64,000 bases of DNA from Lepidostoma basale (Eukaryota; Arthropoda; Insecta; Trichoptera; Lepidostomatidae): positions 87,834-151,833 of the forward strand of contig JAHDVF020000749.1 of assembly GCA_022606425.2 (NCBI GenBank), in the 5' to 3' direction. Under the pieces are notes generated by a model. That model was not told where the DNA came from and made no database searches. It worked only from the letters and a program-made list of their open reading frames with translations. The position numbers and the translations under genes were made by a program. This document shows, one piece after another, positions 1-9,256 of this stretch. Numbering within the stretch: position 1 is the stretch's first letter; each line of letters starts with the position of its first letter.

Positions 1-420
1 TTATCTTTTAATTGTGTGATCATTGAGAAGTTTTTGTCCTTGCATTCCAGTTGACTGTCTTAAGTGCTTCTATCCCGTCTTATCTACTAGTGTTGCGTAC
101 TGATCCGGCATACACTTGTCTGGAGGTAACCATTGTTTACTCGGTAGATTCATTAGCAGTGTTAACCGCAACTCGCCTGCAGTGTCCGCTGGTGAAAGAT
201 AATATCCGCTAGCTCGTCCCGTCTAACGACCAAGTGCCAAGGCATCGGAGTACCATCTCCATTTGCACCGTTAAGTTAATTCACCATTCGAAAATTCCAC
301 AGTGCGATTTGGATAACACAACACATAACACGAAATAAAGAGATCGGAATCGTTCGCCCGACTGCCAGAGGTGTGAATTATATGTTCAGAGCTCGTTAGT
401 TCGGAAGGTGATGTCAGGAA
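1..420 (+). other. Possible 5' UTR / upstream region
   Basis: This is non-repetitive sequence of fairly balanced composition. A pyrimidine-rich stretch ending in CAG at about 49-51 looks like a splice acceptor, so a 5' UTR exon could run from 52 to the strong donor at 540/541. Alternatively transcription starts inside this stretch. Short upstream ATGs at 381 and 411 open small reading frames that would act as uORFs. Nothing here identifies the gene; the link to par-3 rests only on strand and phase compatibility. Confidence 0.3.
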
Positions 421-540
421 ATGCGGGAGTCAGGACCTCGCTGTGACAACGTGACTGGGAAAATAGTCAGACTGTTCGGATGGAGGCACAGCTACCCGGT
501 GGAGAAGCTGCAGAGGACGATACCACCTCAAAGAGAATCG
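421..540 (+). CDS. Putative first coding exon (alternative par-3 5' exon?)
   Basis: An ATG at 421, with an in-frame stop just upstream, opens 40 codons that run into a strong splice donor (TCG|GTAAGA) with phase 0. Exon 45365-45568 of par-3 starts in phase 0, so direct splicing is possible. The peptide (MRESGPRCDN at the start, TIPPQRES at the end) is basic and has no domain I recognise. A second ATG at 480 in another frame gives an acidic start (MEAQLPGGEAAEDD) ending in phase 1. That frame would fit a 101-nt exon at 32471-32571 instead. The exon could also be purely 5' UTR or belong to another gene. The canonical par-3 start (MKVTVCFG-like) is not encoded here. Confidence 0.3.
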
Positions 541-599
541 GTAAGATATCTATTTACACAGCAATAACATATAATTCTCCCGAAAAGATTTTTTTCTAA

Positions 600-838
600 T
601 GTGTCAAGTCCCATGACGGTGGGGATCAATGTGGGGAACGCTTTCTCGTCACAGTAATTTTCTGGGAAGCGTTATTTAGTGGTTTCACATTGCCTTCTCC
701 AGGTATTTTCTGCATGGTTTACCTTGCCTAAGCTGGTGGGTCTCGGTTTTTTGGCGCCTCTCCCTGTCTGCTATGACCCTGATGGTAAGATCAATGATCA
801 CATTGCCCGGGACTCGTGGGATCACTAGGACCACTATT
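600..838. repeat. Degenerate dispersed repeat (pair with 10140-10400)
   Basis: This stretch and 10140-10400 share an ordered series of similar blocks: a GTCAAGTCCC/GTCAGGTCCC-like start, GGTGGGTCTCGG/TGTTGGGTCTCAG, CCTGATGGTAAGATC/ACTGATGGTAAGGTC, and GCCCGGGACTCGTGGGATCAC/GCCCGAGACTCGCGGGATCAC-type ends. They are diverged copies of one dispersed element, possibly the 3' region of a LINE. No coding capacity is visible in either copy. Confidence 0.5.
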
Positions 839-840
839 GA

Positions 841-1097
841 CGACCTTTGTGGCCGAGTGGTAAGTGCTTTGACTGCCACTCCGAAGGTCCCAGGTTCGAT
901 TCCCTGCGACGGTAGTGTGATTGTCACACTGCCGTTGGTCTGGTGCAGAATTCACGTGACAATAAAATGGCGATAGATTATCACATGTCACGAGAATCAA
1001 TATGATAGCTATACCCTTTACATCGATTTGGCTCGCGCTGTAATGATGTCATTATGTAATGAGCAATTCAACAAAATAATAATAATAATAATAATAC
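841..1097 (+). mobile_element. SINE-T, full-length tRNA-derived SINE
   Basis: This is the reference copy of the tRNA-headed SINE in the window. The head carries a Pol III A box (TGGCCGAGTGG, 850-860) and a perfect B box (GGTTCGATTCC, 893-903) spaced as in a Ser/Leu-type tRNA. A shared body follows (TTGGTCTGGTGCAGAATTC, then AAAATGGCGATAGATTA, then TTACATCGATTTGG). The element ends in an (ATA)n run at about 1075-1097. Other copies or fragments lie near 10485, 21330, 22209, 36815/37195, 45610, 48863 and 59190. Confidence 0.85.
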
Positions 1098-1700
1098 GGA
1101 CGCCAGCGAGTCGAACTTACTAAAAGTCTTGCTGTTATCATGCAAGGTGGCGTTTCACAGCATTTTATATGTATACCTTCCAGCAGGGTATGTCCCACCG
1201 TAGCACTTCCAGTCATTCGAGTCCCAATACAAATTGATAATTTCATGTTCGTGTATTCCAGTCATTACGCGTAAGGTTACGGAGCTTATTGAATCGCAAA
1301 TGAGTTAGAAATTTGTTAACATTTTCATGTATGACGCCTCCGCAGGCACTATGATGGAATGTGCAAGTAATGCGATCAATCTAACGCCGGTACGATGGTT
1401 GTAACCCACGTCGGTGCTCGATCATGTCGTAAGGCGTTCTAGCGCCGTACCGACCATGCACATATACCCACATATGGATTACAAAATATCTCACGAAATG
1501 TGCGATACACTTACATGCAATTTACAAGATTAATATGCTTACGTATTTTGAAATACCCAAACAGATTTGTTCAATACATACAATACACGGATAAAGAATA
1601 CTAAAGTTATTTCTTCGTACATTTTTCATTCTATATAATTAAACTAATTATTTATTTTGAAGAAAAATTCTTCTTAAATATTTTTTAAAATTTCTTTTTT
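1098..1700. other. No recognisable gene
   Basis: AT-rich sequence without convincing coding signal on either strand and without similarity to the repeat families seen elsewhere in the window. It is intronic or intergenic. Confidence 0.5.
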
Positions 1701-1703
1701 TCT

Positions 1704-1868
1704 AACTAACTAACTAACCATCACGCCGTCTCCCCGAAAGGGTAGGCAGAAAGAATGGACTGTCATACTTTAACCGATGCGACACTCTATACTTCTCTTT
1801 TCGCGCCGCGGGAGACGCGGTGTGATGGGTTGCGAACCTCATCGCCATCAATTGGCATCTCCTCTTTT
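1704..1868 (-). mobile_element. SINE-L copy
   Basis: A roughly 165-bp element on the minus strand. Its 5' end (GGAGATGCC) is at 1868 and its 3' end is a TTAG-type tandem tail, seen on the plus strand as repeated TAAC at 1704-1718. The last 60 bp before the tail match the 3' end of LINE-A: GGCAGTCCATTC, CTACCCCTTCGGGG-like, GACGGCGTGATGG. The head contains GGTTCGCAACC, close to a Pol III B box. Other copies lie at 14666, 35625, 40135 and 49717. Confidence 0.75.
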
Positions 1869-2059
1869 TTTCTATATATGAATATATCTCTTTGTGCTAA
1901 TTTGATGTACTTGTATACATATCTATTTTTATATGAAGCTACATATGCTTTTAAGAAATCTTTTGAAGGTAGAATAAATACGGCATAAACGTAATTCCTT
2001 AGTCTAAAATATGTAAATCTTTGTATGATATAATATCAAAGGTAAGTTGAGAAGGACAT

Positions 2060-2325
2060 GCAGAGCGAATACAAGAGTTATGAACAAAATAAAATCATTA
2101 AGTTGGTTTTGACGACACTTGAAAATAATAAATAAGTAAAATTCAGGTGTATGATTTGATTGGAGCACGAAATGAAGAAAGACCGAAAAAAAACAGCACG
2201 ACCAAATTGATTCAATTTTAAATGTCGGCCATGTGATAAGTCGGAAAAATCTACGTACTGTATGAATGTTCAGGACTTCAGATATGTGTGCCAGGATAGA
2301 GTAATGGAAATGGCGTGATGATTAT
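2060..2325 (+). mobile_element. LINE-A 3' fragment, decayed
   Basis: A decayed plus-strand match to the LINE-A C-terminus: a TATGAACAAAATAAA block, ACGACCAAATTGATTC, AATGTCGGCCATGTGA and GTGTGCCAGGATAGAGTA, ending in GGCGTGATG. Frameshifts and a deletion make it non-coding. Confidence 0.7.
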
Positions 2326-2689
2326 TTATAAATATGATATAACATAATTTATGCTATGTGAAAGTGGTAGTACGTGTATATTATTTATAATGAATGAAAT
2401 GTGAAGTTTATATAGCATTTCCTTAATCGTGTTTATGAAGCAAAAAAAATTGTTTGTATTAAAAATATTTTTTCAAGGTTTAGCGTAGATATCTACTTCT
2501 TAAGTACTCGGTAACAAGTGTAATTTACTCTTTCGAGCATAGTTTTGTAAAACAATTCGTGTCAAGGCTCGGAAAAATAAGTATCACTTAATTTGATAAC
2601 TTTATTTCTATAGTTATGTGTAGCTTAGTTTACCGGTTACATGCGTTTATTACAATTACTATTTTTAATTGTGTTGTATTTTCTTCTTC

Positions 2690-3190
2690 TTTTTTTTGTC
2701 CTGTCACCTCCGTGGTGCATAGGGCATCAAGGAATCTCCTCCACCCGACTCTATCGCATGCCTGATGCCTCATACATCATCCCAAGTGAGGCCTGCTGCT
2801 TTAACCTCGTCCTGCAGGACTCTTCTTCAGGTGGCTCTAGGTATGCCTCGCTTCCTCATTCCCCCCATAGGGGACCAGTCTAGTGCGCCCTGAGCGATGT
2901 AGGCTGGGTTCCGTCTCAGATTTTTACCGATCCACTGCCATTTGCGTCTAGCGACTTGTTCTCTAATTGGCTTTTCGCCTGCCATGGTCCAGAGAACGGC
3001 ATTTGAGACTGTTTGGGGCCAATAGATCTTGAATATTGAACGAAGGCACCTATTTATAAACACCTGGAGTTTTCCAATAACTTCTGCGGTAAATTTCCAA
3101 GTCTTACATCCGTACAGCAGTACGCAGTAGCAGTAATTATTAAATAGATAATTATTTTTTGTAATAATCCATGGGTAAGCGATGTTGAGC
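2690..3190 (-). mobile_element. RTE-type LINE reverse-transcriptase tail (craniofacial-like)
   Basis: The minus strand encodes the C-terminal tail of an RTE-type retrotransposon protein. VLLYGCKTW is followed by LQVFINRCLRSIF, an IYWPQTVSN block, KPIREQVARRKWQWIGKNLRR and WSPMGGMRKRGIPRAT. The frame then breaks. Known proteins of this type run on through a GRPK-W block to a short terminus; here a stop at about 2827 and later frameshifts make it a relic. It is 5'-truncated. Confidence 0.75.
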
Positions 3191-3289
3191 ACACGCCCGG
3201 AAAACGAATTGGGGTTTCGCGGGTAGATTTCGAAATTATTCGTTTTTCATTATTTTTTGGGATTTTTTGAAAATATATCAAGATTCGTA

Positions 3290-3590
3290 AAATGGGTCCT
3301 TTCTTATCACGTCATATCTTGCGCGGATACAGATATGAGATCCTCCAATTTATACCCTACCCGGCCCTCGGCATCCCTCAATTTTCCCCTCCAATATCAG
3401 TTGGACAAGGTAGTACTTTTCCCCACGCAGTATATGACCTAGATACGAGATCTTTCGAACCTTGATAGTTGATAACAGTTCCCTGTCAACTCTAGCTCGC
3501 CTCAGGACTTCGGTATTGGTAACCATGTCTGCCCAGGGAACTCTGAGCATCGGCGATGGAGCCACATTTCAAATGCTTCCAGTTTGTTCA
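3290..3590 (-). mobile_element. LINE-B fragment, minus-strand part
   Basis: The minus strand encodes a LINE C-terminal block: RVPWADMVTNTEVLRRARVD, a RELLSTIKVRKISYLGHILRG block and LILEGKIEGCRGPGR. The extreme 3' end of this family (VIANIGxT then stop) is found on the plus strand at 3630-3690. The two halves are therefore in opposite orientation, as in a 5'-inverted insertion. Confidence 0.7.
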
Positions 3591-3599
3591 TTGAGTTAA

Positions 3600-3695
3600 G
3601 GCATATAATTAAACCTTTGTAGAAGTGATTGCCAACATCGGGGAGACCTGAAATGGCACGAACAAACCGGTCCATTATTGAATTCTATGCAAGTT
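3600..3695 (+). mobile_element. LINE-B 3' end, plus-strand part
   Basis: The sequence GTGATTGCCAACATCGGGGA followed by GACCTGA encodes VIANIGET-stop, the terminal peptide of LINE-B; compare VIANVGGT-stop at 26740-26763. Its orientation is opposite to the adjoining 3290-3590 part. Confidence 0.55.
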
Positions 3696-3699
3696 GAAC

Positions 3700-4257
3700 T
3701 TGTGTTCTGTCTCTCAGACATCAGATCGTTCTGATATCGCTTCCGTTTAGTTGGGAATATATTTTTTGCATATATAATACAATTTGATAGGTCTTTACGT
3801 GTGTGTAATCACCGTGAGAGATCCACTAGCCATTGTTTGCCATGAGATACAACGCCCGCCACTTATTCCATCTTTAATTACTCGCGTAATGGGTGCAAAC
3901 TTGCGCTGAATAAAGTATTTTCGTTGGCATGCCTGGCTGTGTGTGTTCTCGCGTTCATGCACCCGTTTACTCACGCGGAAGTTAGTAGTTAATTTAGATA
4001 TTGCTAGAGAAATTTCCCATTATTTTTTCTTTCATACAAATTACCCTAGTTACATGTTATTCAGTTTACCGTATTCCCGTGTTTGATCAAATACAAAGAA
4101 AATACACAAATATCACAATTACTTGTTGCCACTAGCGGGTAATTTCCTGCAACAAGCTCTTGGCAGCAATGTTCCCATGAAAACAGCTAGAAACTTAATC
4201 GAGAACAAATCGCACGCTTGCAGACGAATGCACTAAATGAAAGGCTTTCCTTTTAAA
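3700..4257. other. Non-repetitive block, no gene seen
   Basis: No reading frame or known repeat is recognisable. Composition is more balanced than the surroundings at about 3790-3970. It could be unique intronic DNA, including regulatory sequence, but no motif proves this. Confidence 0.4.
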
Positions 4258-5175
4258 TTACAACAATTTTGATTTTATTTTTGACATACAGTTCATTTGT
4301 CCATGAATCTTATTACATTTATATATGGTTATTAATATATTATATATCTGCGCTGACAGTAAAGAAAATTTGCAAGCCTTAGTGTCAAGGATGTATGAGG
4401 CATGCAAAAAGAGTGACTTGGTGATGAATGTGTCTAAATCTAAAGTGATGGTTTTCGAGAAAGAAGAATGTATGACGATTTGTGATATACTCGTAAGTGC
4501 GATGGGCGAGAAATTGGAGCAAGTTACTGAATTTACGTATCTAGGAAGCATGTTTACAAGAGACGGAAAAATGGAGAAAGACATTGAAAGAAGGGTTGGT
4601 GCTGGGAATAAAATAAATGACGCACTCAAAATCATTACTGCAAATAGAAATATATCCACAGAAGCAAAGATGGCAGTACACAATGGAGTTCTAGTGCCAA
4701 CCCTCATGTATTGAAGTGAAGCTTGGCTGGCAAAAGAAGGATGAAAGCAGGATAAACGCCATAGAAATGAGATCACTAAGAAGAATGTGCGGGAAAACTT
4801 TGTACGATAGAATACCGAACGAAGAAATAAGAAAGAAATGTAAGGCAGATGACTGCATCATGAATAAAATTAAAAAAGGTGAGATGGTTTGGACATATGG
4901 AACGAATGGATGAGAGTAGAATGGTTAAAAAGTTGTACACAAGCAGCGTGAGTGGAAAAAGAAGCCGAGGACGACCGAGGAAAACATGGCATGACCAAAT
5001 TAATCAATTATTAAAAGGCGGCCACATTCGAAGTCGGAATAATCGACGTGCGTGCATGGTACGATGTATGAAGGTAGAGGAATCCCGAGAGGTATGCCAG
5101 GACAGAGCATTGTGGCGATCCATCCTCTCTGCCAACCCCTCCGGGGAAATGGCGTGATGGTTAGTTAGTTATAAT
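4258..5175 (+). mobile_element. LINE-A, longest coding remnant in the window
   Basis: This is the C-terminal part of a non-LTR reverse transcriptase. A degenerate YADD-like start (ICADSKENLQAL) is followed by MNVSKSKVMVF, FTYLGSMFTRDGKMEKDIE, KMAVHNGVLVPTLMY, an internal stop and frameshift at about 4714, INAIEMRSLRRMCGKT, RWFGHMERMDESRMVKKLY, GRPRKTWHDQINQLL and CMKVEESREVCQDRALW. It ends at GGCGTGATGGTTAGTTAGTT. It is 5'-truncated and frameshifted, so it is dead. About twenty shorter pieces of the same family occur in the window. The protein style fits RTE/Jockey-type LINEs, but I cannot fix the clade. Confidence 0.85.
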
Positions 5176-6120
5176 AGTTTAAATAAAATATATTATGTGG
5201 AAAGTGATGACATCGACGTGGGTGTTATAATTTTTTTACGTGTGAAATAAATGTATGATATTATGTGCGTATATGCGGTAGGTACCCTCGCTTTTGTCAG
5301 CATGTGGCCTGGCTCTCCGCTGCGCTTTCTTAAGCAGCTCTTTTAAAGTCGAAACTGAGTATGAACCGACGTTCCTTTCAGGAACTGGGTCACGTCATTA
5401 ATAATTAATATTTACCATTGCCGTACACACTAGAGAAAGTGTCTTTCGGAAAATTAACCAATTTTAATAACTCCAGCTTACTGACCGTGTAGTTATGTAA
5501 AAAAAAAAATAATTGAAACATTCAAATACCTAAGTTTGCGTGTAACGTGTTACGGTGATGATTTTATAATGCCATCGAAATATTGAACGTAATGGATACT
5601 GCGTTTATTCAATTTTAAAATAATAATATAAAAAAAAAAAACGCGATAGTGAATCCATGTTATGACTTGTTTTTTTTTTTTACGTTCTTCGCGGCTCTCT
5701 GCACACCGAAAGTCGGATACATTTCCCTCTGCTCTTATCGCCTCTACGTCACCATTCCGATAGTTGGAATGCGGCTCTACTGCGCCTGCCACCTACCACA
5801 GAAATCCTTGAACTTTATTCATCTAAAAATAATACCAAGAGGGAGGTACCCAATCAAAGGATACCGTGTAACTAATTTCAGAAACGCTATTTAAAGTAAT
5901 TGAAAAAAAAGTTACATAGCTGTTACGCCTACGTTTCCAAAGATAATATCACCTGTTTGTGGGTATGTATAAATTAAAAAAAAATCTCTAGGAATGATAA
6001 CAAACCTTGAACTGCTAGATTGACCGCTCCGAATTGAATTTTGTTTTACTGACATTTTGTAAAGCAGTTGCGAGAAAGGTCAATGAATTTGATAGGGGGT
6101 ATTGAGTTCACCGGTAAAAG
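5176..6120. other. AT-rich DNA without identified gene
   Basis: Homopolymer-rich, AT-rich sequence. Short frames here lack composition or motifs suggesting protein coding. Confidence 0.45.
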
Positions 6121-6722
6121 TGAAATACGAGGTCTGTTCAAAAAGTATCGCGAATTTTGTGTTTTTTCAAAAATTATTTATATATTCATGAATTTCTATT
6201 TTGTCCCCTTCAAAGTGATCCCAACCAGATATTATACACTTGTGCCAACGTTTTTTTCAATCCTCGAAGCACCCCAAAAAATCATTTTTGTGATCTTGTT
6301 CAGCTCCTCCTTCGATGCCGTCTTTATCTCCTCAATCGTAGCCTAGCGTCGTCCTTTCATGGGCCTCTTCAGTTTCGGGAACAAGAAAAAGTCACAGGGG
6401 GTCAGATCTGGGGAATACGGTGGCTGCGGCAAAAAAACAAAGAAAATTGAGCAATTTTGGTACGAATTTCGCGGCGACCGATCTCATGCCCAAATCATTG
6501 GTAAAAATCGGCACGAGCCAAGCGATATGTTTAAGTCCTCAGCAATCTCTAGCGGTGATTCGACGATTGGCCAATACTATGTTATTCACTTCATCAATGT
6601 TTTCGTCTGTTGTTGACGTGCTCGGGCGTCCGGCAGGCTCTTTTTCGTTCACATCTTCTCGGTCCTCTGAGAACATTTTGTACCACCGATAAACGTTGCT
6701 TTGGTCCAAGATATCGTATATC
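6121..6722 (-). mobile_element. mariner transposon remnant, internally deleted
   Basis: A terminal sequence ACGAGGTCTGTTCAAAAAGT lies at about 6127. The minus strand encodes pieces of a mariner transposase in order: YRWYKMFSEDRED, GRPSTSTTDENID, NRRITARD (frame break), TNDLGMRSVAAKFVPKLLNF, then a jump to YSPDLTPCDFFLFPKLKRP, ATIEEIKTASKEELNKI and FEDWKKRWHKCI. The stretch with the first two catalytic aspartates is deleted. The third survives in the SPDLTPCDFFLFP block. The N-terminal start and the other terminal repeat are missing. Confidence 0.85.
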
Positions 6723-6769
6723 GACGGTTTTCGAAATGTCGATAAATAATATCATAATAATATACAACA

Positions 6770-7015
6770 CTAATATTAAAAAAAATAAAATTACATAGAC
6801 ATGTTTCGGACAACCAGTCCTTCTTCAGTGATACATATTATAAAGATACATATTAAAAAAAAAATTTACATGATCTGACAGATGTTATAAAAAATTATTT
6901 TGGAACCTTTATAATATCTATCAGATCATGTAAACAATTTTATAATATTTTAAATATGTATCACTGAAGAAGGACTGGTTGTTCTAAACATATATTATTT
7001 TTTTAAATATAAAAA
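6770..7015. mobile_element. Foldback MITE (MITE-H)
   Basis: The block GAAGAAGGACTGGTTGT and its surroundings occur as an inverted repeat: GACAACCAGTCCTTCTTCAG at 6819-6838 and the complementary copy at 6965-6984. The inner arms (TACATGATCTGACAGATG and its partner) are also inverted. A related copy lies at 42020-42175. No coding sequence is present. Confidence 0.65.
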
Positions 7016-7217
7016 AAAAACAAATGATATCCTAAGATCCAGCTAAACAAATGTTACACTTTGGAGCAAACCATTCCCTTGGATTGAAACTAGCGAAAAA
7101 GACCATTTATTTATTTACTTGAAATAGTACACATGTTCTAATAAAAACAATTAAACATTCAATTATAATAATAAGGTTACATTTTGTTTACATATTTATT
7201 TACTATTCAAATTTTTT

Positions 7218-7690
7218 TTATGCTCTGCACACTTTTGACACCATCCAGTATATCTTCATAAATTTTAAATGCTTTATACATAAGAGAATTCTGAGATTTG
7301 TTTTTTTTCTGAATGGGAGCCTTAGTTTATTTTTCTTTCTTGTTTCATATTGATGTTCATGTTGGTTACTTTTTATCTTCCTTAAAAATTCTTGGGAGGT
7401 GTGCCCATTAACAATTTTGTGAATTAGTAATAAAACGTTGAAGGTAATATTTTTTTTAAATGGCGTAATTTTTAGCTCTTTAAGCATCACTTTAATCCTG
7501 GCATCGCAATAGATTTGTAGTTTTCCCCTGATATGTATACCAATGCATCATCGGCAAACAGTCTTTTTTTACAATGTTCAATGTTTTTAACTATGTCATT
7601 AATATATATGATGAAGAGGATTGGTCCAAGGACTGATCCCTGTGGTACACCTATAGATATCATATGCGGCTCAGAAGGTACTCTAAGCCA
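7218..7690 (-). mobile_element. Non-LTR reverse transcriptase fragment (CR1/L2/Jockey-like)
   Basis: Minus-strand translation gives [39 protein letters not shown] and then, after a deletion, the C-terminal LKELKITPFKKNITFNVLLL, IHKIVNGHTSQEFL and KKNKLRLPFRKKTNL. The GVPQGS and F(A/V)DD motifs are the diagnostic palm motifs of non-LTR reverse transcriptases. It is a deleted, 5'-truncated relic. Confidence 0.85.
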
Positions 7691-7699
7691 TTAAGCATC

Positions 7700-8360
7700 G
7701 TGTACGTAAAAGTTAATTTTGTATTCTAATGTGTAATATTCTTGTTCCACTTTCAAACTAACAATGTAAACTGAGGTAATTAGGAAAATTAGTCGTAATA
7801 ATACTTATTACAAACCGTATTCGTAACACATGTTGCACACATCCATACGGGCACATTTCGTTTACAAATAATTCAATTATTAATTGTTTCATTTCTGGCC
7901 GCTGTGGATACACTTTTACTTTCACCACGAAAAAAAAACAAACTCGAGCCTCTCTCGATATAGCAATGGAGATCTATTACGTACGCATTGTGTTTACATA
8001 TTTTTTCAGCCCTTCAAGCAATTCGTGATGGTGTAATTTTCCTACTTTCTTTCTCTTGGCTTCTTCTCCCGATCTGCCCGAGGCTACGTGACCAAGGCCA
8101 TTTAAATATTTCTTTAATTCTTCAGATATACGTATGCGAGTCTTTTGTGTTGCTATCGTACATCAAAAATGAATATTATTCCTTACAAAGTATTATAATA
8201 TAATATATAAAGAAACTGCACATATAATATGCTTGCGTTTAACTGTGGTGTACCACAAAAGTACATATTTGAATGTGACATCTGAAATCATAAAAAACGA
8301 CTATGTCTATTTACTGTATGTGCTTTGTAATATTTAAAGAATAACTGTTGTGAATCAGAG
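7700..8360. other. No gene identified
   Basis: AT-rich sequence with no identifiable coding region or repeat family. Confidence 0.4.
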
Positions 8361-8364
8361 AAAT

Positions 8365-8495
8365 CGGAACAATAAAGTAAGGAGTCGGAGAAATCGACGT
8401 GCGTGCATGACACTATGTATGAATGTAGAGGAAGTGAGAGAAGTATGTCAGGATAGAACAATGTGGCGGTCCATTATTTCTGCCTACATATAAAT
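8365..8495 (+). mobile_element. LINE-A 3' fragment
   Basis: A match to the LINE-A terminus: GGAGTCGGAGAAATCGACGT, GAGAAGTATGTCAGGATAGA, GTGGCGGTCCATTATTTCTG. The usual GGCGTGATGG end is lost. Confidence 0.7.
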
Positions 8496-8599
8496 ATAGG
8501 CAGAAAATATATAGTATAAAAAATATTCACTTTGCACTAAATAATAACTTTTTATTTATTTCTTCAACAATGATATAAAAATCTTTATTATGTATTGAA

Positions 8600-8815
8600 T
8601 GTTTATAATGTCCGTATTATTTTATTTATTAGTTTTATTGTATTTTATGAAGATAAAGTGTTTAGCCTTGCTAGGGAATTATCAGATGTCATATGTATTC
8701 AGATATCCCGTACTGGGAAATTACGAAAAACATTTGATGTCCTAGCAAGGCAATGCATTTCGGATTCATAAAATATAATAAGACTTCTATAATAAAACGC
8801 AAGTTGGTATGAATA
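8600..8815. mobile_element. MITE-C copy (palindromic)
   Basis: Inverted blocks GCCTTGCTAGG (about 8664) and CCTAGCAAGGC (about 8742), plus the family ends TTTTATGAAGATAAAG and ATAAAATATAATAAGACTTC, identify a copy of the non-coding palindromic family also present at 18055, 27105, 58195, 61895, 63340 and 63780. Confidence 0.6.
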
Positions 8816-8829
8816 TTGTTAAAATTTTC

Positions 8830-8985
8830 TTCTTCAATGTCCCTACAGTCCATATCGAGCCTTAACTTCCATCATTTTTCGCCTCCAACTCCTGTTCTCC
8901 GCTTCGACCCTCTAATCTGACACTCGTGACAATTTCGCCCCATCTCTCCCAACTTCATCCTCCCGTCGCTGCCTTGGTCGTCCAT
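8830..8985 (-). mobile_element. LINE tail fragment
   Basis: The minus strand can be read as a retrotransposon C-terminal piece (SWERWGEIVT- and ELEAKNDGS-like, from a WRxKMMEVKARYGL-type tail). It is short and weakly preserved. Confidence 0.4.
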
Positions 8986-9019
8986 TGTTTAATTATGGAG
9001 AGATAAAAATGTTTTTATA

Positions 9020-9256
9020 TATCGACATACGAGGGTTGCCTTTTAAGTTTTTACAAAAAGTGAAACAGAAACAAACAAATTGGAAACAGAGTGTTTTATG
9101 CTTTTCGAAATATTTGCCTTTAAAGTCTATACATTTTTGCATACGTTCAAACCAATTCTGGAAACATTTTCTCCACTCTGAAGCTGATATTGTAGAAACA
9201 TGGTTTTGAAAGTCTTCAACAGCTCCTTGAGGTGATGAAAATCGCCGTCCACGCAC
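9020..9256 (-). mobile_element. Second mariner remnant, 3' end
   Basis: The minus strand encodes a mariner transposase C-terminus: RFSSPQGAVEDFQNHVST, SASEWRKCFQNWFERMQKCI and DFKGKYFEK. It runs out to the terminal repeat ACGAGGGTTGCCTTTTAAG at 9028. The terminus and sequence differ from the 6121 copy, so this is another mariner lineage. Everything upstream is missing. Confidence 0.8.

Noticed and set aside
838..905. Functional tRNA gene
   Set aside because: The tRNA-like head is followed by the shared SINE body and ATA tail, and its copies recur. It is a SINE, not a host tRNA.
7988..8203. 71-codon frame with hydrophobic start
   Set aside because: AT-rich hydrophobic residues are expected by chance in this composition; no homology or gene context.
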